Source of the DNA: an uncultured Anaerolineae bacterium | GTDB lineage: Bacteria; Chloroflexota; Anaerolineae; B4-G1; DUEL01 | DNA: 6,625 nucleotides | Direction of reading: 5' to 3' | Assembly (NCBI GenBank): GCA_937942115.1 | Contig: CALDFY010000219.1 | Span: 1 to 6,625, forward strand | Shown: piece after piece, positions 1-5,896 of the stretch | How positions within the stretch are numbered: position 1 is the stretch's first letter | How the letters are laid out: each line of letters opens with the position of its first letter | Program-made: the position numbers and the translations under genes | Notes under the pieces: model-generated | Told to the model about the DNA's origin: nothing | The model's input: the letters and a program-made list of their open reading frames with translations, nothing else | The model's database searches: none

Positions 1-382
1 ATTGCGGCTGGCAGAGAGGCTGCGACCAGACGTGGTGCTTCTGGACTGCCGGCTGCCAGGGAGGATGGATGGGATGGTGGTGGCGCAAGCCCTGCGGGAG
101 CGATGCCCGGCTGCCCGCGTCGTGGCACTGAGCGCGTATGCTGATGAGCGCCTGGTCTGGGGGATGCTGGAGGCCGGGGCGGCGGGGTACGTGCTGAAGG
201 ACGAGCCGGTGGAGGTGATTCTGGCGGCGGTGCGGGCGGCGGCACGGGGAGATGCCTGCTTCCGAGCAGAGCAGGTGATGACCGCGTGGCGATGGCGGGC
301 AGAGGTGGTGCAGAAGTGGAAGCGTCTGACAGAGCGGGAGCGGGAGGTGTTGCGGTTGCTGGCGGCGGGGAAGAGCAACAAA
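1..382 (+). pseudogene. NarL/LuxR-type response regulator, 5' end outside window, 3' end broken in the HTH
   Basis: Reading from base 2, the frame encodes the later part of a receiver domain. Visible are the phospho-acceptor Asp in VVLLDCRLPG (visible residue 15), the conserved Ser in VALSAYAD (44) and the Lys in GYVLKDEP (66). A linker follows, then the start of a LuxR-type helix-turn-helix, LTEREREVLRLLAAGKSNK (109-127). In this family the next residues should be an EIA-like continuation with the recognition helix. Instead the homology stops at about base 382 and unrelated residues follow to a stop at 596-598. About 40 N-terminal residues should lie upstream of the window. GC is near 70% in a sampled row, far above the DNA that follows. 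Without its recognition helix the product cannot bind DNA normally, so I call it a broken gene. A functional receiver-only product cannot be excluded. Confidence 0.8.
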
Positions 383-578
383 TCTCTCCCGTCGACCTCA
401 TATCGCAAATTGGGAGCATGCTGCTGTCTATATGGGTTGCGGCATAGCCCAAGAGGGAACAAAGCAAGGCCAATTCACACAACTGAGAGGTCAGCATACA
501 ATAGATCGGTGTCAAGTCTGGGCGTGGGATTACTACGAACAGGGGGCCCAGTTCAGATTCTGGACTGTTATCTGGTGA
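381..578 (+). pseudogene. C-terminal remnant of an unidentified protein
   Basis: The frame with codons beginning at base 381 is open from the regulator break point to a TGA at 576-578. It reads like genuine protein, rich in Trp, Tyr, Gln and Cys, with stretches such as NWEHAAVYMGCGIAQEGTK and RCQVWAWDYYEQGAQFRFW before the stop. This frame differs from that of the preceding regulator and has no credible start or ribosome-binding site of its own. The simplest reading is the 3' end of a gene whose front was lost when it was joined to the regulator. The stop lies 16 nt before the ATG at 595, an operon-like spacing, so this end and the next gene were probably neighbours before the rearrangement. 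I do not recognise the family. Chance openness over 65 codons is possible but the composition argues against it. Confidence 0.55.
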
Positions 579-594
579 AAGAAAGGGGGCCGAG

Positions 595-1281
595 ATGAAA
601 AAGCGCCTTTTCATCGTTATTGCAATCGGGAGCATAGTTGCTCTGGCCACAATAGCGATGAACTCCTATGTTGTTCTTCCTTGGGGCTCAAAAGATATGA
701 GGTCAGAATTTCCCTCAGGCCCGGAGCTCCTTACACCCGGTCCGCCAAAATTACCTGAAGGGCTGGAGAAGGAAATCGCTGAAACGATTCTTGAGGCTTA
801 TCGTCTCTTTGCCTACGCGGACATCACTTTTGATACCTCCAAATTTGACACCGTCTTAATAGATGACCCTCGCTTCCCTCTTCGCAGCGAAGACATATGG
901 GAAGTTATTAAAGCCTTTGGCTACATTCCCAAGGGAGCGGGGGAATTAACTTACATGAGGGCGTGGTACAAAAACCGGAAGCGAGGTGCTGTTCTTTTGG
1001 AGGAAGCCGAGAGGAAGGCCAAAGCCGAAGGGAGAGAAGGCATAAGTGCTGAAGAGTTTAACGCGATAAAGGAGAAACTGGGTTATGAGCCTGTTTTTAG
1101 AAGGCCAGAGCCTATGCCTCCTGAGTGGGAAACATGGTTTGTATTCTACAAGTTTGACATTCGTGGAGATGTGGCTATGTGCCTTTATGATACTGGGGGA
1201 ACCCTTGAGCAAGCCTTTCTGGTGAGAAAAGATGGAAAGTGGTATATAGCGTCCTTCGTGCCCATATGGGTTCACCATTAG
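595..1281 (+). CDS. Hypothetical signal-anchored or secreted protein, 228 aa
   Basis: The ATG at 595 follows AAAGGGGG at 582-589 with 5 nt spacing, a usable ribosome-binding site. The product begins with MKKR and a hydrophobic stretch (about residues 5-28, IVIAIGSIVALATIAM) that should be an uncleaved anchor or signal peptide; there is no lipobox Cys. A Pro-rich linker (residues 41-55) leads to a soluble extracytoplasmic part with many charged residues and a probable helix around 134-165. The C-terminal end, LVRKDGKWYIASFVPIW, resembles the closing strands of small beta-rich domains in which a KDGKWYI strand recurs, but I cannot name a family. GC is about 47% in sampled rows, much lower than the flanking regulator and dehydrogenase. 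It sits 61 nt upstream of the M23-type gene on the same strand and may be co-transcribed with it. Confidence 0.75.
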   Translation: MKKRLFIVIAIGSIVALATIAMNSYVVLPWGSKDMRSEFPSGPELLTPGPPKLPEGLEKEIAETILEAYRLFAYADITFDTSKFDTVLIDDPRFPLRSEDIWEVIKAFGYIPKGAGELTYMRAWYKNRKRGAVLLEEAERKAKAEGREGISAEEFNAIKEKLGYEPVFRRPEPMPPEWETWFVFYKFDIRGDVAMCLYDTGGTLEQAFLVRKDGKWYIASFVPIWVHH

Positions 1282-1342
1282 AGCCTACGCTTCACCGATG
1301 TCTCCTCACTGGATTGGGATCAGCTCTGTAGGGAGGTGGAGG

Positions 1343-2776
1343 ATGTCCCGGAGATTTTCCATTCTCAAGGTGCTGGAGGTCACCCTTCCGATTGCTTTGA
1401 TAGCCGGTGTGATAGTGGGGCCAGCGTGGGCTCAGACGAGCGGGTACCGGCTTCCGTGGATATACTGCCACTGGCAGAAGGTCCTGCAGGGATGGGGTGG
1501 ATCGTATAGCCACAGCAACGCTCAAATGTGGTATGCCTATGATTTCAGTCTTACCGAAGGGGTTCCGGTGCGGGCCGCTAAGTCAGGAAGCGTGGCCTTC
1601 GTACAGAGGGGGCAGACCGAGTGCGGAGATTCCAACCATCGTAATAAGGCGAACTATGTGACCATTTATCACGGCGATGGGACAGCGACTTTGTATCTCC
1701 ATCTCAAGGATGTACATGTTGCAGTAGGGCAATCGGTTTTGCGAGGTCAGACAATCGGCACTGCTGGCAAGACCGGCTGGACTGGCTGCACTCCCCATTT
1801 GCACTTTCAGCGACAGAAGCGAGGAGACTGGATCACCGACTCCCTATCCATTTATTTTGACGAATACCCGAACCAGCAACTCCAGCAGGGGAGCTGGTAT
1901 CAATCCCAAAACTACTGGCCAGGGGATCGCTGCCCTACGCGAGCAGAGGCCGGACTGGGTTGTGGAGGTGTTATTGGAGCCGGGATAAGAAAAATCGTCC
2001 GACAGCGCAAAGGTATCCGGGCGATCATTACGGGAATTGTGCCAGCACTGCTGACAGTGGGACTGCTGAGCCGTTGCACGCCATTGGGGAAAGGGGACAC
2101 GCTTCTGCCCGGGAACCCGCCAGTGGCATTAGGGCCGGATAAACCGGTAGGAGTAGTGACTCCTTCACTTGTGCCAACGGCTGTGGAGCCACTTCTTCCA
2201 CCAACCCCGGGACCGGTCCCAACGCCTCGTCCTCTTATTCTCCCTTCGGTGAAAAAGGCGGAGGAAATAACGGCTCATTGGAAAGTGTTTGACGATTCCA
2301 GGTTGGGCATCCGCTTTCGGTATCCGTCAGATTACGAAATCCGCATTTCACCATTCACCGATAGGCAAATCGGCATCTCTATAGACCGGCCGATAAAGGA
2401 TCCGGTATGGGGGGAAGGCCGCGAGTTCTTTGATAGTATGTTCGTGTTTCTGCTGGAGAAGGAGGACCCCCGTCTGATTACGCCGGAGGGCCTGGAGGCC
2501 TGGGTCCGAGAGTTGCCGGAGAATGAAAATCCAATCCCGGGTGGCGGGCCGATTCGGGTGGTGGAGAAGATTCAGATCGGGGGATGTCCGGCCTTTGTAA
2601 TCCAAGAGCCGCTCTGGCCGGGGGACCCGCCGAACGTCCAGAGTTTGATCGTCATCGGTAAAAAGCGGGTACTCTGGATTGGTTTAGGGGACACGATGTA
2701 TTTAAACCCGGAACGGACAGAAAAAATCTGGCCCCTGCAGATGGCCTTCCTGGCGACGCTGGAGGTGACGAAGTAG
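1343..2776 (+). CDS. Secreted M23 (LytM-type) metallopeptidase fused to a lipoprotein-like C-terminal module
   Basis: The start at 1343 is chosen over the ATG at 1298 because GGAGGT at 1332-1337 sits 5 nt upstream and a clean signal peptide follows, with AWA|Q as a likely cleavage site (residues 28-30). The M23 domain spans about residues 35-185. Likely zinc ligands are His57 (YSHSN), Asp67 (YAYDF) and His154 of HLHF, with His120 (YLHL) and His152 as catalytic helpers. Such enzymes cleave peptidoglycan cross-links or act as envelope regulators. After a Cys-containing tail comes a basic stretch (RKIVRQRKGIR), a hydrophobic segment (about 228-242), Cys245, a Pro/Thr linker and a domain (about 311-477) opening LGIRFRYPSDYEI, reminiscent of PsbP-like lipoprotein domains. 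The second half therefore looks like a complete lipoprotein fused to the peptidase. The M23 call is strong; the role of the tail is unknown. Confidence 0.8.
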   Translation: MSRRFSILKVLEVTLPIALIAGVIVGPAWAQTSGYRLPWIYCHWQKVLQGWGGSYSHSNAQMWYAYDFSLTEGVPVRAAKSGSVAFVQRGQTECGDSNHRNKANYVTIYHGDGTATLYLHLKDVHVAVGQSVLRGQTIGTAGKTGWTGCTPHLHFQRQKRGDWITDSLSIYFDEYPNQQLQQGSWYQSQNYWPGDRCPTRAEAGLGCGGVIGAGIRKIVRQRKGIRAIITGIVPALLTVGLLSRCTPLGKGDTLLPGNPPVALGPDKPVGVVTPSLVPTAVEPLLPPTPGPVPTPRPLILPSVKKAEEITAHWKVFDDSRLGIRFRYPSDYEIRISPFTDRQIGISIDRPIKDPVWGEGREFFDSMFVFLLEKEDPRLITPEGLEAWVRELPENENPIPGGGPIRVVEKIQIGGCPAFVIQEPLWPGDPPNVQSLIVIGKKRVLWIGLGDTMYLNPERTEKIWPLQMAFLATLEVTK

Positions 2777-2803
2777 GCCCAGCCTCCCTCCATCTCCGAG
2801 AAC

Positions 2804-2832
2804 AGGAGCCCTGGCCACAGGCCAGGGCTCCT
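2804..2832. terminator. Perfect hairpin between convergent genes
   Basis: AGGAGCCCTGGCC (2804-2816) pairs perfectly with GGCCAGGGCTCCT (2820-2832) across a 3-nt ACA loop, giving a 13-bp GC-rich stem. It lies 27 nt after the stop of the plus-strand peptidase gene and 35 nt after the stop of the minus-strand DedA-like gene, so it can serve both. Neither side has a strong T tract (CTGCTTTC follows on the plus strand), so it is either a weak intrinsic terminator or an RNA 3'-end protector. Confidence 0.7.
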
Positions 2833-2867
2833 CTGCTTTCTGGCAACGATGGGCGGTCGGTTCTCCC

Positions 2868-3512
2868 TCACCGCCCCAGCAGCCGCAGGAGGGCCTCTAT
2901 GCCGTAGTATCCGGCCAGGGCGAAGACGATGTTTTTGATGATTTTCCCGGCTGCACAACTGCTCAGGAACTTCCACACCGGAAAGCGGAGCGCGCCGGCG
3001 ATCATCCCGCCGACGTCAAAGACGGGATTGGGGATGACCGCCAGGACGAAGATGACCCAGACCCCCCAGCGGCGCATCCAGCCCCCGATGCGGTCGTAGA
3101 TGGGGCGGTCGGAGACCAGGGTCTGGCCGCTGTAGCCCAGCAGGTAGCCCGAAAGTTCCCCCAGCGCCTGCCCGATTCCCGCCACAATCCCCACCAGCCA
3201 GGGGTTGAAAACACCCCCCAGCACCGAACTGACCGCCAGGCCGGGGATGGGCAGGATGATGGTGGCGTTGCTGAGTAGCCCCACCAGGAAGACCGCCGCA
3301 TAGCCGTAGGCCGCCAGTTCCTGCAGCCGGTCCCGGAAATAGACCGCCGCCGCCAGCGCGCCGACGATGATGACGCCGGTCAGCACCTGCACCGCGCGCA
3401 GGTGGGCCGGAGAAGGGCGTTGGGTTTCTAACCGCAAAGGACGCAACGGGCGCGAAGAGTTTTTCCCCTTTGCGTCCTCTGCGTCCTCGGCGGTGAAAAA
3501 TACAGCCTTCAT
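2868..3512 (-). CDS. DedA/VTT-domain (SNARE-associated) integral membrane protein, 214 aa
   Basis: Hydrophobic segments lie at about residues 41-57, 69-91, 93-117, 150-176 and 189-206. The loop motifs GELSGYLLGY (118-127), the Arg-rich stretch RIGGWMRRWG (141-150) and PNPVFDVGGMIAGALRF (161-177) match the VTT fold of DedA/TVP38 proteins, which act in membrane lipid handling and homeostasis. The ATG at 3512 is preferred over one at 3665, which would overlap the dehydrogenase by about 150 nt in another frame. This ATG lies 5 nt after the dehydrogenase stop, and GGTGAG overlapping that stop can act as a ribosome-binding site, so translation is probably coupled. The first 30 or so residues (FFTAEDAEDAKGK and onward) are not DedA sequence; they are the translation of a palindromic repeat at 3431-3494. 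The native start may have been lost, or may be a downstream GTG without a clear ribosome-binding site. Confidence 0.85.
   Translation of the reverse strand: MKAVFFTAEDAEDAKGKNSSRPLRPLRLETQRPSPAHLRAVQVLTGVIIVGALAAAVYFRDRLQELAAYGYAAVFLVGLLSNATIILPIPGLAVSSVLGGVFNPWLVGIVAGIGQALGELSGYLLGYSGQTLVSDRPIYDRIGGWMRRWGVWVIFVLAVIPNPVFDVGGMIAGALRFPVWKFLSSCAAGKIIKNIVFALAGYYGIEALLRLLGR
3431..3494. repeat. REP-like imperfect palindrome at the 5' end of the DedA-like gene
   Basis: The arm at 3431-3453 (starting ACCGCAAAGGACGC) and the arm at 3472-3494 (ending GCGTCCTCGGCGGT) are inverted copies that match at 18 of 23 positions around an 18-nt centre. On the minus strand it translates as the TAEDAEDAKG...RPLRPL type of peptide. 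From general knowledge, this is the hallmark of a dispersed intergenic repeat often found in environmental bacteria. Here it lies inside the predicted reading frame and supplies about residues 7-27 of the membrane protein. Confidence 0.75.
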
Positions 3513-3517
3513 CGGAC

Positions 3518-5851
3518 TCACCGGGGGATGGGGGCGCCGAGACGAACGACGCGTCGGTCCGACGGCGCGCCCCGGGTGGCGTTGCAGCAGTCCACCACCC
3601 GCCGCGCCGTCCGGACCACCCGCGCGTAGTCCACCGACCGATGCCCGGTCACGATGACGACGCAATCGGCGGCGGACAGTTCCTCATCGGTCAGCGGAAC
3701 CGATTCCAGCGTGCAGTTGGGCCGGTAGAAGACGTCGCCGCCAACGGCGAAGCGGGGGATATAGGGATCGTGGTAACGGACCTGCGCGCCCCGGGCCAAC
3801 AGGAGTTCTATCACCCGCTCGGCGGGGGAGTTGCGGGGGTCGTCCACGTCCGGTTTGAAGGCCACGCCCAGCACCAGCACCCGCGCGCCCTTCAGGGGAA
3901 GCCCGTCCTGAGAGAGGGTCTCTGTCACCAGGTCCACCGCGTGGTAGGGCATGGCCTGGTTCACCTCCGCCGCCAGTTCTATGAATTTGGTGTAAAAGTC
4001 GTACTCCCGGGCCTTCCAGGAGAGGTAATACGGATCAACCGGGATGCAGTTGTGAACGACAATACCGTAGGAGGTAACAAAGGTGTGAAAATCGTCAACC
4101 TCTGCGGAGTAAACCAGGTCTACCGGTGGAGATGGTTTAACTTCCTGGACCGGTACGGTTGTGAAAAAACCGTAGCCCTCCGGTTGCGGGCCGGGGGTGG
4201 GGGCCCTCCCCTTCCCCCCTGTGGGGGAGGGGCCGGGGGTGGGGGGCCCAATCGCCGCCCGAATCATCGCCAGCGCGCGCGTCAGATCCCGCTCCACAAC
4301 TTCCGCAGGAATCCGAACAAAACGCAAACCCAAACTCTCCAGAAGGCGCTGCCGTTCAGCGTCTAAGGAACGCTGCTCCGGTGTGTCGTGAACACCACCG
4401 TCTATCTCCACAATCAGCCGATGGGCGGATGCATAAAAATCCACCACAAAGGGGCCGATGGGCTGCTGACGGCGAAACTTCACCCCCTCCAGTTTCTTAC
4501 CCCGGAGGACCTCCCAGAGGACAGCCTCGCTGGGGGTGGGATTCCTGCGCAACCGCCGGGCAATTTCCACCATTCTGCGGCGCAGGGATTCCGGAATTTC
4601 CCAGCGCTCGGGTTCATTCCCCTCACCCCCCTGACCCCTCTCTCCCACAAGGGGAGAGGGGGGAATGGCCGAAGGCACCGACGCGACGACGAGCCTATCG
4701 CCTCTCTTAAGCGTATCCGCGCGTCGGATATGGATTCCTTCCCCCTCCCACACCACCATCGGATGTCCGTCGGTTACCCTAAGCCGCCGTCCATCTACGG
4801 TGACGATTTCCACCATTGCGCCGGTATAGGGGCGGGCGGAAAGGTAGCGTACAGGCCGAAAGTCGGTCTTGCCAGTTTGGGGGTCAAATGATAGGATTTC
4901 CAGGCCGTCGGGCTGAACCAATGTTACATCACCAACTTTGTGCTTTCCCGCAAACCGCTCAAAAAGGGAACGTACAGGAAGGGTCTCACACCTGCTGTCC
5001 CTGCGAACGGTCACAAATTCCTCCGGTGCCAGACAGTGTCCCCCCACTCCGGCCCCCGGATAGAAGGGCATAAACCCGAAGGGCTTGGTCTTCGCCGCCT
5101 CTATGACCTCCCAGAAGTCAATCCCCATCCGCTCCGCCAGCAGGGCCAGTTCGTTGACCAGCGCGATGTTGACGGCGCGGAAGATGTTCTCCAGGAGTTT
5201 GGTCATCTCGGCGGCGCGGGGAGAAGAGACGGGGTGGACCGGCGCGCCCATCTGGCCCAGGAGTTCGCAGGCCAGGCGGGTGGACTCCGGGTCTACGCCC
5301 CCCACCACCTTCGGGGTGTTGTAGGCCGACCACTGTTTGTTGCCCGGGTCTATCCGCTCCGGCGAGAAGGCCAGGTAGAAATCCACGCCCGCCTTGAGGC
5401 CGCTCGTCTCCAGAATGGGCTGGACGACCTCTTCGGTGGTGCCGGGGTAGGTGGTGGATTGCAGGACGACCAATTGGCCGGGGCGGAGGCGGGGACGAAT
5501 CCCCTCGGCGGCGGCGCGGATGAAGGAGAGGTCGGGGGCCCGCTGGGCATCGTAGGGCGTGGGGACGCAGATAAAGATGGCGTCCGCTTCCCGCAGCGCG
5601 TCGTAATCCGTCGTGGCGCGGAGGCGGCCCGAGGCCACGTGCGGGCGCAGGTCCTCGTCGGAGACGTCGCCGATGTAACTGTGGCCGGTGTTCAGCGCGG
5701 CCACTTTGCGCTCATCCACATCCACGCCGACCACCGGGAATCCGGCCCGGGCGAAGGCCACCGCCAGCGGCAGCCCCACGTACCCCAACCCGATGACGGC
5801 GACCCGCGCAGCGCGGGAGGAGATGCGGGAGGAGAGCAGTTCAGAGGTCAT
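3518..5851 (-). CDS. wbpA: WbpA-like UDP-N-acetylglucosamine 6-dehydrogenase precursor containing an intein
   Basis: The 777-residue precursor has an N-terminal Rossmann NAD-binding motif, VIGLGYVGLP (19-28), with Asp45 after the second strand, then STTYPGTTE (132-140), SPERIDPG (163-170) and LLENIFRAVNIALVNELA (219-236). The active-site block KPFGFMPFYPGAGVGGH (256-272) resumes after the intein as CIPVDPYYLSWKARE (602-616). The C-terminal UDP-binding domain includes VAFKPDVDDPRNSPA (663-677). The enzyme oxidises C6 of a UDP-sugar in two NAD-dependent steps through the catalytic Cys. The KPFGF...FYPG form points to the WbpA class (UDP-GlcNAc), although UDP-ManNAc or UDP-glucose is possible. 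Excising residues 273-601 leaves 448 residues, normal for the family. GAGG about 7 nt before the ATG is the ribosome-binding site, and a promoter and leader hairpin lie upstream. The product probably feeds surface polysaccharide or glycan synthesis. Confidence 0.92.
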   Translation of the reverse strand: MTSELLSSRISSRAARVAVIGLGYVGLPLAVAFARAGFPVVGVDVDERKVAALNTGHSYIGDVSDEDLRPHVASGRLRATTDYDALREADAIFICVPTPYDAQRAPDLSFIRAAAEGIRPRLRPGQLVVLQSTTYPGTTEEVVQPILETSGLKAGVDFYLAFSPERIDPGNKQWSAYNTPKVVGGVDPESTRLACELLGQMGAPVHPVSSPRAAEMTKLLENIFRAVNIALVNELALLAERMGIDFWEVIEAAKTKPFGFMPFYPGAGVGGHCLAPEEFVTVRRDSRCETLPVRSLFERFAGKHKVGDVTLVQPDGLEILSFDPQTGKTDFRPVRYLSARPYTGAMVEIVTVDGRRLRVTDGHPMVVWEGEGIHIRRADTLKRGDRLVVASVPSAIPPSPLVGERGQGGEGNEPERWEIPESLRRRMVEIARRLRRNPTPSEAVLWEVLRGKKLEGVKFRRQQPIGPFVVDFYASAHRLIVEIDGGVHDTPEQRSLDAERQRLLESLGLRFVRIPAEVVERDLTRALAMIRAAIGPPTPGPSPTGGKGRAPTPGPQPEGYGFFTTVPVQEVKPSPPVDLVYSAEVDDFHTFVTSYGIVVHNCIPVDPYYLSWKAREYDFYTKFIELAAEVNQAMPYHAVDLVTETLSQDGLPLKGARVLVLGVAFKPDVDDPRNSPAERVIELLLARGAQVRYHDPYIPRFAVGGDVFYRPNCTLESVPLTDEELSAADCVVIVTGHRSVDYARVVRTARRVVDCCNATRGAPSDRRVVRLGAPIPR
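4175..4249. repeat. Palindromic G/C-rich repeat at the C-side boundary of the nuclease domain
   Basis: Two near-identical direct copies of GGGCCGGGGGTGGGG(G)GGCCC lie at 4188-4206 and 4230-4249. They flank a CCCCTTCCCCC / GGGGGAGGGG hairpin with a short CTGT-type loop. In the precursor frame it is read as PPTPGPSPTGGKGRAPTPGP (residues 536-555), a Pro/Gly linker between the nuclease and the C-terminal splicing region. It belongs to the same C-rich to G-rich family as the repeat on the other side of the nuclease. Confidence 0.75.
4250..4582 (-). other. DUF559 (Vsr-like) nuclease domain embedded in the intein
   Basis: Precursor residues about 424-534 form a near-complete DUF559 domain. It has RRNPTPSEAVLWEVLR (435-450), EGVKFRRQQPIGPFVVDFYA (455-474) and RLIVEIDGGVH (478-488), then the DAERQRLLESLG helix (497-508) and the FVRIPAEVV strand (511-519). 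The likely metal-binding acids are Asp471 and Glu482 (ExD with Asp484), with His488 and the conserved Arg459/Arg460. The fold is of the Vsr/PD-(D/E)xK type. It sits exactly between the N- and C-terminal splicing blocks, where a homing endonuclease normally lies, and is in frame with no stops. No ribosome-binding site precedes Met427, so independent translation is unlikely. It probably acts as the homing nuclease of the intein. A passive hitchhiking insertion is the alternative. Confidence 0.9.
4619..4663. repeat. Palindromic C-rich/G-rich repeat at the N-side boundary of the nuclease domain
   Basis: On the plus strand CCCCTCTC (4635-4642) pairs with GAGAGGGG (4654-4661). An inner CCC/GGG pairing leaves one bulged T and an ACAA loop, and a CCTCACCCC lead-in precedes the stem. 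In the precursor frame it is read as PPSPLVGERGQGGEG (residues 397-411), a low-complexity linker joining the splicing domain to the nuclease. The same lead-in and stem pattern occurs in the free-standing element at 6226-6329. Confidence 0.8.
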
Positions 5852-5871
5852 GGGCGTCCTCGTGGCTTGCC

Positions 5872-5892
5872 GGCGATTCTCCGGGAATCGCC
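5872..5892 (-). promoter_or_regulatory. Leader hairpin upstream of the dehydrogenase start
   Basis: GGCGATTC (5872-5879) pairs perfectly with GAATCGCC (5885-5892) over a 5-nt loop. It lies 4 nt downstream of the predicted -10 box, so it would form at or near the very 5' end of the dehydrogenase mRNA. A 5'-end hairpin commonly stabilises a transcript. A protein-binding inverted repeat over the start site is an alternative. Confidence 0.55.
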
Positions 5893-5896
5893 CTCA

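Larger units (their letters stand above)
4049..5035 (-). other. Intein (329 aa) inserted before the catalytic cysteine of the dehydrogenase
   Basis: The host motif GGHC is interrupted as GGH|CLAPEEFVTV...SYGIVVHN|CIPVDP. Cys273 is the first intein residue. The block B motif TDGHP carries Thr360 and His363, followed by a block-N4-like TLKRGDRLVV (380-389). Near the end are the block F motif VYSAEVDDFHTFV (580-592) and block G GIVVHN with penultimate His600 and terminal Asn601. The +1 extein residue is Cys602. All residues expected of a class 1 cis-splicing intein are present, so splicing is probably active. Splicing parts occupy about residues 273-396 and 562-601, roughly 165 residues, which is mini-intein size. 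The remainder is a nuclease domain with repeat-derived linkers. The +1 nucleophile is also the enzyme's catalytic Cys, so the unspliced precursor must lack activity. Confidence 0.95.

Noticed and set aside
1298..1342. Upstream ATG start for the M23 gene
   Set aside because: The 15 extra residues would precede an otherwise complete signal peptide, and the ATG at 1343 has a well-placed GGAGGT.
3513..3665. Upstream start (3665) for the DedA-like gene
   Set aside because: It would overlap the conserved dehydrogenase C-terminus out of frame by about 150 nt and encode Arg/Gly-rich shadow sequence.
3641..4366. Plus-strand open frame (241 codons) opposite the dehydrogenase C-terminus and intein
   Set aside because: It is antisense to recognised protein sequence and crosses two functional boundaries (extein, intein, nuclease) without any recognisable motif of its own.
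4250..4582. The nuclease as a separate free-standing gene
   Set aside because: It is continuous and in frame with both splicing halves, there is no stop, and no ribosome-binding site precedes Met427.
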